Source: Branchiostoma floridae
Lineage: Eukaryota > Chordata > Leptocardii > Amphioxiformes > Branchiostomatidae
Direction of reading: 5' to 3'
Length of the DNA stretch: 64,000 nt
Assembly: GCF_000003815.2 (NCBI RefSeq)
Contig: NC_049980.1
Location: forward strand, 9,880,360 to 9,944,359
The translations under genes were made by a program, and so were the position numbers. The notes below the pieces were generated by a model that was not told where the DNA came from, ran no database searches, and saw only the letters and a program-made list of their open reading frames with translations. Position 1 is the first letter of the stretch; every line of letters starts with the position of its first letter. This document shows positions 56,595 to 64,000 of this stretch, piece by piece.

Positions 56595-57849
56595 GCATGA
56601 CGTAAATACATGTGCTTGGATATACAATGCTGGGGCAACCCCAAAAGTAAGGGTGTAGAAGTACATGTAGACACATTTGGTATTTTCTTTGGTGCTGAAT
56701 TTTTTTATTCATTTGTTTATTGTATGGCAGGAAACTACAGATGTACATACGTTTAAAACAAAACTGGGGAACATTTACATATTGCTTGCAGGTACATGAA
56801 CATTTTAGAATGTGTGGATGAATGTACAAATGTTAGAACATGTAAACCATTTATTGTAACTCTTATTGAAACTTAAGCAACTCTTACAGGTACAAGTCAT
56901 GCTGTAATATTTCATCATTGCAAATATTTGATAACCAATATTTGAGAGAGTCATGTTTGTTCCTACATTTAAAATCAAATGACATGCCCTACTCTCTTCA
57001 TTAAGGACTGCAATATTAATTGGATTTACAGTATTAAGTCACATCAAGTGTTATAACAAGTGCAATAATGCAGTATCTGTCTGTAATATGACAATCAAAT
57101 GTCCAAAAAAAATGGAAGTTAGGACATGAAATATTTATTCAGTCAAACAGGAATAACTGTGTACATGTATTAATATTAAATCTAATACATTCTGTTTTTT
57201 AGTATATAGGTTTGAGTTGTTGGTTTTGTTGTTGTTGTTGTTGTTTCATCATGTCCAGGAAGCGACTTGTTGCCAGACCGTTTCCCCAGCGGGAAGTCTC
57301 AGAATTCCTGTGTCATTAGCTGTAATGGTAGAGAAGACGTATTATAGGGTGCTACACAAAGTATGGTATTCAAGTTGCTCAAAAGATGTTATATGTATTC
57401 ACAGTGCCAAAATCTATAAATGATTGGTAGTAAAGAAATTTGTGGACCAACAGGAAATGGTGTGATGAGCTCAAAAGTTTAGAACAGCCGTTCAGCACCA
57501 TGGAGAAATCCAATGGAATACAGTACAGGAATTCATAGGATTTGGAATTTTTTCTGAAAGATGCAATACTGTGAGGTTGGAAGGTCTGTGTTGTAGGAAA
57601 AAAAAACTTTGGAACTGTAGGTATTAACGGAAAGTATTGGATTTGTATTATAGCAATGCCAAGAATGGAAATACATTTCTGTTATTTTAACCCGAAAATG
57701 AATATCCAGAAGGTCTGGATTCAATGTGAAAACATAATTGTAGGCAATGCATTGAATATGAATGCAAATTCTCATTCTCATTGACAAGGTAACTTGTAAG
57801 GTGCATCCTGACGAAAATGGTATGTTGTGGTTTAAGTAAAAGTTGCACA
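56595..57849. other. Convergent intergenic region after the SLC35A4-like gene
   Basis: AT-rich sequence with a GTT microsatellite at about 57225-57245. A minus-strand stretch at 57323-57244 after an acceptor-like TTACAG reads well only in a phase that does not match the upstream exon, so it is not annotated. Otherwise I see nothing supportable. Confidence 0.5.
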
Positions 57850-60800
57850 CTAACCTCTCCATGTAGTCCCGTATGCTGTAGAGCCGTCTGCGTTTTCCCC
57901 TTCTCTTACCTCCATGGCGGGTACATAGTCCGCCCCCCTGGCCCTGGTCCAGTCGTCCCGCGGGACGGAGTACCAGTTCCTCCCGTCATCCTCGCTCACC
58001 ATGTAGGCCCTGCCGCAGTGACTCACCCCGTACAGCTGGGACTCCGCCTGGGACACACCAAGCAGGCTGCCCAGCATAGGGCTCAGAACTACAACAGGGA
58101 CAAAATGTTTTAGTAGACTTCGTCAAAATATTTGGTACTACTTATTTTACTTGCTAATACTAATAACACTGACAATTTTTGAAATTATGACTCCACATAA
58201 GTTAACACTATCCTGTATTTGTTAAGTTAAGATGGTTTGAATTTTTGGGACCATTTCCATATCGTTTTTTTCTCGAATTCTTGTTACATGCACACGCTTA
58301 ATGGTTTCTCAATTCTATGATGAGAGCGCAAACGTGTCGAATAACTACAGTTTCCCCACCTCTCCAGTTCTCATGTTGGGACGGGTTGTTCTCATCGTGG
58401 GTAAAACAGGCATTTAAACCTCGACGGCGTCTGAAATGAAGTTCATGATAACTCCTTATAGTTGACCTTCGCAGGATGTGCGCATGTACATCAACAATTA
58501 AATTCCAGAGTTGGTCACTTTTGGGCGTGATAGGCCTAGTCGTATCATTAAAAGTAGGTATGAGCTTGCTGAGTCGAAGAGGGCTGTTTAGGTAGCATAT
58601 AGTTACGCTCTGTGATTGGTATTGTTAACATTACTTACCTAGCGTAGTTACAAAAGTACACCTTGCTGTGTTGAGAATCAACCAGAAAGCTCTTCTCATA
58701 AAATTCTGAAATAAGAGAGGAAATTGCTAAAGTTTAGTTACCATTCAAGCACATGGATATTAATTATAACCGACGGCGGGCAAGACATTACAAATGAAAT
58801 AACGTACAAGATCCAACATTAGGATTTCTTAACTACAGTTTTGTATGGTCTTTTGTTTTACTTACCTGGGACGGTCCGTCGGTCAGCCTCAGCTGTAAGA
58901 ATGCCAAACAATAAATTACTTTCAACAGGCATCAGCTAAATTAATGCATGCAACTTCCTGATATTCCGAGAACAGTAATGCACATAGCACTGAGGTATCG
59001 CATACAACATCTAGGTGCTTGACGAGTGTATGACAAGAAAACATAATCATCAGGAGGACAAAAAATCATCAAATCAACGTGGCGTGCGTTACATACGAAG
59101 TATTTTGTAGAAGAATTGCAGCAGCTTTGCCTCGGTACGCAGCCGTTTCCCCGGGAGGGCTGTCCCGCGGTACAGGGTCTCCACAGGCCCCACAAAGCGG
59201 TGGTCTCCCGCCCGCTCCTTTTGGTCAGGGTCGATCCGCATCTTAAATGTGAACCTGAGTCGATCGGTTAGGCCCAGCTGAGGCCACTGAGAAAAGATTT
59301 GGAGTGGTAGAAGCAAACATTGTTGATGTAGGTCTAACTCTTTTGAATGAAGAAAAGAACAGTCCACAGGAAATCTCGAGCAAGCTTATCTCATTGCAAA
59401 CTTGCTTGCAAACAAGTTTGAAAACTTAGCAATTAGGAAAGCATTATTGCTTCCATCGACAAAATGCTACAAAGAAATGGCAATCTTATCAATTCAATAT
59501 AGGCACCACATCAATAGATGACGCTTTCTCTCCCTGTATCACGGGCGCAATGGTCAAAGGGATAGACTGTTAACCTTGCAGTCGGTAGGTCGTGAGTTCC
59601 ATACACGACCGAATCATACATATCAAAGAGTGATAAAGAATGATACATGGTAATTTCTCTGCTGAGCACTAAGCATTTGAGCAAGTGTATGGTAGTTGAA
59701 CACGTACAGTACTACCAGTGGAATATCCTCCTGCATACAGAGATTGCACAAAGCTGTGTGGCCAAAGGCTACAGGAACGGAGATGGGTGCTGCCCAGTGT
59801 ACTATTTGGTTAAAAAAGGATTCCTTTTTTCTCTCACTCCGCGTCTTACCTTGAACAGAATGGTATTCGCCTTAAGGACCACAGTTGGCTTTGACCCATC
59901 ATCGAGTTTTCCGAAGCTGACGAACTTGACGAACGGTGTTGAGATGAGTTTGACCGTGACGTTATACGCCGTCGCCGTGGAGTTGGGGTCGTGACGTAGG
60001 TCAACGTTAAACGTCACCATTTCCCTACAAATGATTGCTAACGGTTAACGATTTCATTTTAAATTTATACAAGTAAGAAGGGGATAAGCTTCTATACATG
60101 AAGCAGTGATTGTTGGTTAAGTTAAGAGTTAAACGTGATTCGAGAGAAGACCAGCGAATGTATTGACGTAGCGCTAGCCCTTTATCCGCGGGTCGCGAGG
60201 TACTAGTAACCTATATCCGTTGTTTATAAAAACAGGATATTTAGGGATATCTAGTCGACGGATGCGTTCGGCGGTTTTGATTTGAAATATTTCGATTATA
60301 GTGCAATCTAAAACCGCTGATGTGATACCCCTAAATGCCCTGTACATGTGTTTAAAGCGACGGATACAGGTTACCCGGCGTATAAAAGTGTAGTAGCGTT
60401 ACGCTTTTGCTCGGGGATATGACAAGACAACACTTTCAGTGTCTGTATTGTAGTAATCTTCACGATAAGCTCCTACCCCCTGCCGAGGTTACCAGGGTCG
60501 GTGACAGAGGCGTCCAGCTCCAGTAGCGGTTTGCCCCGTGGTACGACTGTGACGGGGATGGCACCAGTCCATATCACGGTGTCTAACGCAACGCAACCGG
60601 CACTGACCTTCAAAATCAGAAGAAGAAAAGAGCTGTAAGGACTGAACAGTTGATTTAAAATCTGGTGAAACGTTCTCAGTAAATAAAGAGGTTGCATCGA
60701 TATGCCAATAGCATATAACGTTGCACCTTTATAATCTGTTAGTTAATTTTAGATTATAAATGTTATAAAATACTTTGAAGCAAATTGATATAAGTTCCGA

Positions 60801-63656
60801 TATCGAATTAGTCAACCAATTATGAAGTGCAAGCATTACACAAGCTGCGTCTAGCCCGCTTGTGTTATAAAAAAACGGTTTGTTGTTGTTTATACCTACC
60901 CTTGCCCAGACTTCTTCTGGAGTCGAGAAGGCCTCGTCCCTCGTAAACTCGAATATAGCAACGAGCTTCAAGAAGTTGTTCTCTACCCCGAGTGTAGAGA
61001 TATCGTCTAGTTCCAACACCCAGCGATCGTCCTGTGAAAAGTATCAAAGTTGACAAAATATTACGACATCTACGATCTCATACCTTCGCCAAATAACGTT
61101 GGACATTTCAGTCATCCTCCTGGAAAGGTTTTATTAACAAAAACACCCCTGCAGTCCCGATAGATCAAACTACCAGTGGGCCCAAACAGCATGCCCAGGA
61201 TGTCCAGGATAGAACAAAAGATATCAAAAAGTTTTGCTGCAGTGCGAAGGGCATAGGCCTCATGTATCCAAAATCATAAATCACATTTGATGCGTATATT
61301 CTCAAATAGTCGACGTCTGTCAGTTACAACTGTTTTTGCAGGGCAGACCCTCCCTTTCAATACTGCATAGTCAACTTTACCTTCTTGATGATCGGTAACG
61401 AACTTTGCTGAGAGGTGCTGTTCCGTCCAAACAGCCGTACGTTCTCCTCGACCTCGGCAGGGCTGAAGTGTGTGATGGAGAGTGGTAGAATAGAACCCAG
61501 CGTGGGGAAATGCACTTCAACAACCAGCCTGTCCCATTTCAGCCGGGGGAGCAACACGATGATGGACATCTAGAGTTCAAGAAAAATTTGTTTATCTCTA
61601 TGTTGAATGTTGTATAGGTTGTGTATATGAGATTCATTTATACGTTTTCTGACATGTAGACAATGTTCAAATTCTATCTAAAATTTAAAACTGTTGTAAA
61701 ACCGAGTAATGATGACGTCAAGTACGACTATGAATAAGGGAAATAGATTAAGTCGTTTTAAAGACCTCAAAAATACTCCAATTTTGGAATAAAATTCTAT
61801 AAATATTTCGCATAGCACAAAACAAACATGTAAGACATGATTTCCAACTCACGTTAAATTTCTCACCAAAGGTTATATTTCCCTCACTCAGCCAGGATAT
61901 GTTGAACGTAGGAAGGGAGCCGGCTATGGCAAATGACGCGTTGTTGGGGTAAACCGGTCCCAAAAACTGTTCGTATCCGAAATTCCATACAGCGTAGGTC
62001 ACATTTATGTATACTGAAAGTTTCTGTCTGTAGTACACCGTATCTGAAAAAGGAACACAATGGATTCAGTTAGCAGTCAAGGATTGAATGAAATGATCGA
62101 TTAAAGATTGTTCCCATTTCCACCTCTACAATACATTCAGCAGACTTCCATTCTTTTAGAGTAAGAAAATCATATAGACTTCTAAATGTCACACTTACCA
62201 GAAGTAAAATAACTACATGTACTTACAGTTTTATATGAATTGGAAACAGATGTAGCCTGAGTACCTCCAATAGTGCCAGCGGTCACTACGGGGGATGGCT
62301 AAACAGAGAGGTTAAACATATACTTTTTAACCTCCTTGGGCTAAATAAGAGGAGCAACGCATCACATACCTTTGACGTTTCCAGTGATATTGCCGTTTAG
62401 TTCTAGTAGACTGGAACTGTTGGAGATGGTAATGGTGTTCAGGTCCTAAAGATCAACAAGTCAGTTGTACAATTGAATCCACAACTAGAATCATCATAGC
62501 ATCATTCGTCACCGATGTTACCGACGTTTGTTATGGCCTGAGCCGGGGCCCAAACCTACACAAGTTCTTGTTTACATCGAAAAGCTATTTGCCACCAAAA
62601 CTCAAACCAATAGCATGTCGAAGACAAAAATTACAACAAAAAAAACGAAAGTTCTTCTGCAGTACCACGGTAACAGACCAGGGGCCCAAAACTTGACCTT
62701 TGTCTACTCAACCCACACACAAAAATCATTACCGGTTCTAAAGTTATGCTGACCACAAATATCCGGAAGCACAATACACACACACAGACACACAGACACA
62801 CCAAAACCTCCATTTTTCATTGAGGTAATAAAGAGACTGTGGTACCTCCAGCGAGTCGGAATGGAACTGCAGTGTGATGTTAACCAGGGCCCTGTCTGAC
62901 GCCATGGTGAGGTTGTACTCCATCGTGACCAGATTCCCTCCCTGGAACCTGTCTGCCGGTTCACCTGGCGTTCTGAGATCCCACCTTAGCTGCACGTCTG
63001 TAGAAGCTGAAAGTTGAAAGGAATAATCTTGGAGGCATCAAAATAGAGCAATACATGTACTATCGCGCGCAATACATTCACTTACTTTTGGAGCTACGGT
63101 GTGCTCTATTGGAGACAACGTTGAACATACTTGAATGCAATAGTTCATCTGTAACCGTAATCAACATTATGTTACAATTTAAAACTTTATATCCGTACAC
63201 AAAACATCAATAAAGCGCTTACCAACAAGATTTCGATCATTCCTCTGATACTTATCAAGTGGAAATGACCCAAAGCCTTGCTGGTTAGCGCTTTACTTTG
63301 TGTACGGATATAAAGCTTAAAATTGTAACATAACTTTAGACATGTTTATTTACATGACGAAAGTGGGAACCTTTGAAGAAAAAGTACAAGAAAGTCAATC
63401 ACTAGTCAACCCTGTATGATTTGATTGTTTCATTTCTCTAACATCTTCCATGCTCAAATCAGACCTTTTTCACATTTGTAAGATTTGACTCACCGCAGTT
63501 GTGTTGAGAGAAGGCGACATCCATGTGTGGCGTCACCGCTACAGTGGCCCAGTCGATGACGTTGCCTCCGTTGTTGCAGTTGTAGAAGTCCATCATCTCC
63601 CGCGGCGAGAGGACATGGTCCCACACGTTGAAGCGTGCCAGGTCCCCTCTGTGTGC
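57850..63656 (-). CDS. Extracellular LamG/pentraxin-like, N-glycosylation-rich protein, 3' part
   Basis: Exons on the minus strand are 63656-63494, 62997-62846, 62445-62370, 62043-61853, 61569-61381, 61031-60900, 60607-60477, 60024-59850, 59286-59097, 58892-58866, 58705-58639, 58430-58360 and 58088-57910. All phases agree over 581 aa. The 5' part is outside the window. The first exon reads GDLARFNVWDHVLSPREMMD, the end of a LamG/pentraxin domain. Next come beta-sandwich-like segments with about ten N-X-S/T sites (for example NLT, NIT, NVT, NST); EMVTFNVDLRHDPNSTATAY resembles DUF11-type surface repeats, with low confidence. RRRRGLN at 58430 could be a proprotein-convertase site. The end contains YMVSEDDGRNWYSVP. 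No membrane segment is seen. At 57910 either the donor GTAAGA is used, leading to an exon I cannot identify, or translation reads through to TAG at 57850. I do not recognise a named orthologue. Confidence 0.75.
59548..59812 (+). mobile_element. tRNA-derived SINE, copy 2
   Basis: It begins GGGCGCAATGGTCAAAGGGA and has a box-B-like GGTCGTGAGTTCCATAC. It then matches the copy at 48028-48270 in order (AGCACTAAGCATT, CTACCAGTGGA, GATTGCACAAAG, GAGATGGGTGC). It lies between exons of the LamG-like gene. It is not a functional tRNA. Confidence 0.7.
60168..60402. mobile_element. MITE family B, copy 2 (about 235 bp)
   Basis: The left arm GTAGCGCTAG with TAACCTATATCCGTTG and the right arm CGACGGATACAGGTTACCC ending GTAGCGTTAC are inverted. 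The design and sequence match 40084-40304. It is intronic in the LamG-like gene. Confidence 0.7.
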
Positions 63657-64000
63657 CTGAATCATGTAAACATTCACACAGACAGTTGCATGAAGTCATG
63701 CCTGTGGTATATAACACACATCCACCCACACTCCTTTGTACACATTTAGTCTTTAGTGTGAGAGAGATAACATCTGCTATCTTTTATTAGTAACGCTGAA
63801 GAGATTTGGTTGGATAGCGGGTTTTACATCCTAACTAAGAATTGATATGCAATTAAAGAGTTGACGACAATTTCGCAGTCCAATAGGAAACAAGAGTAAG
63901 ATAATTTTCTGCTCTGATGACAAGAAACGTAATCACCCTGGCGTTCATGACAACTGCTACTCAACGAAAGGGTCTCCTTTCTGCGTTCATGGCAACCTTC
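63657..64000 (-). other. Intron upstream of the first visible LamG exon
   Basis: The acceptor TGATTCAG ends at 63657 on the minus strand. The rest of the window shows no further exon I can support. Confidence 0.5.

Noticed and set aside
57244-57323. Candidate last exon of the LamG-like gene
   Set aside because: In the phase set by the exon ending at 57910 it hits a stop after six codons; the good-looking frame needs a different phase. Left undecided rather than annotated.

Overview
This is a eukaryotic, intron-rich nuclear genomic window. Gene content and architecture fit an invertebrate deuterostome, most likely amphioxus (Branchiostoma). Supporting signs are short exons with GT-AG introns, many miniature inverted-repeat elements and minisatellites, and single orthologues of chordate gene families (SHB-type adaptor, SLC35A4-like, DOLK). 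The species assignment is an inference. I assembled the gene models by hand from splice consensus and reading-phase continuity; every complete model sums to a multiple of three.

Layout. 1-1042 (+): last exon of a polycystin-type channel. 2854-12297 (-): 7-exon protein of about 1362 aa, an N-terminal Ser/Thr kinase-like domain (predicted pseudokinase, because the DFG Asp is replaced) followed by about 1000 residues of repetitive, probably disordered tail. LINE remnants, MITEs and a minisatellite of about 0.9 kb lie in its introns or just upstream. 16459-31234 (-): 6-coding-exon SHB/SHF-type SH2 adaptor with large introns containing a 1.3-kb inverted-repeat element. 32384-44136 (+): 20-coding-exon, about 1291-aa protein with LOTUS, two RRMs and two Tudor domains, probably a germ-granule/piRNA-type RNP factor of unusual architecture. 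45427-52424 (-): 12-coding-exon dolichol kinase (533 aa). 53259-56594 (+): 10-exon SLC35A4-like nucleotide-sugar transporter (335 aa). 57850-63656 (-): 3' part of an N-glycosylation-rich extracellular protein with a pentraxin/LamG-like domain; its 5' part lies beyond the window.

How the genes relate. DOLK and the SLC35A4-like gene are head to head with 834 bp between start codons, and both serve ER/Golgi glycosylation. The SHB-like adaptor and the LOTUS-Tudor gene are also head to head, but I see no functional link. The other neighbours are convergent, apart from the kinase and SHB-like genes, which are in tandem.

Most notable observations: the LOTUS-RRM-RRM-Tudor-Tudor fusion; the pseudokinase with two nested repeat systems; a five-copy MITE family with 9-bp target duplications whose terminal repeats vary between copies but stay matched within each copy; and a 109-bp tandem array in DOLK that multiplies a partial exon together with its 3' splice site.
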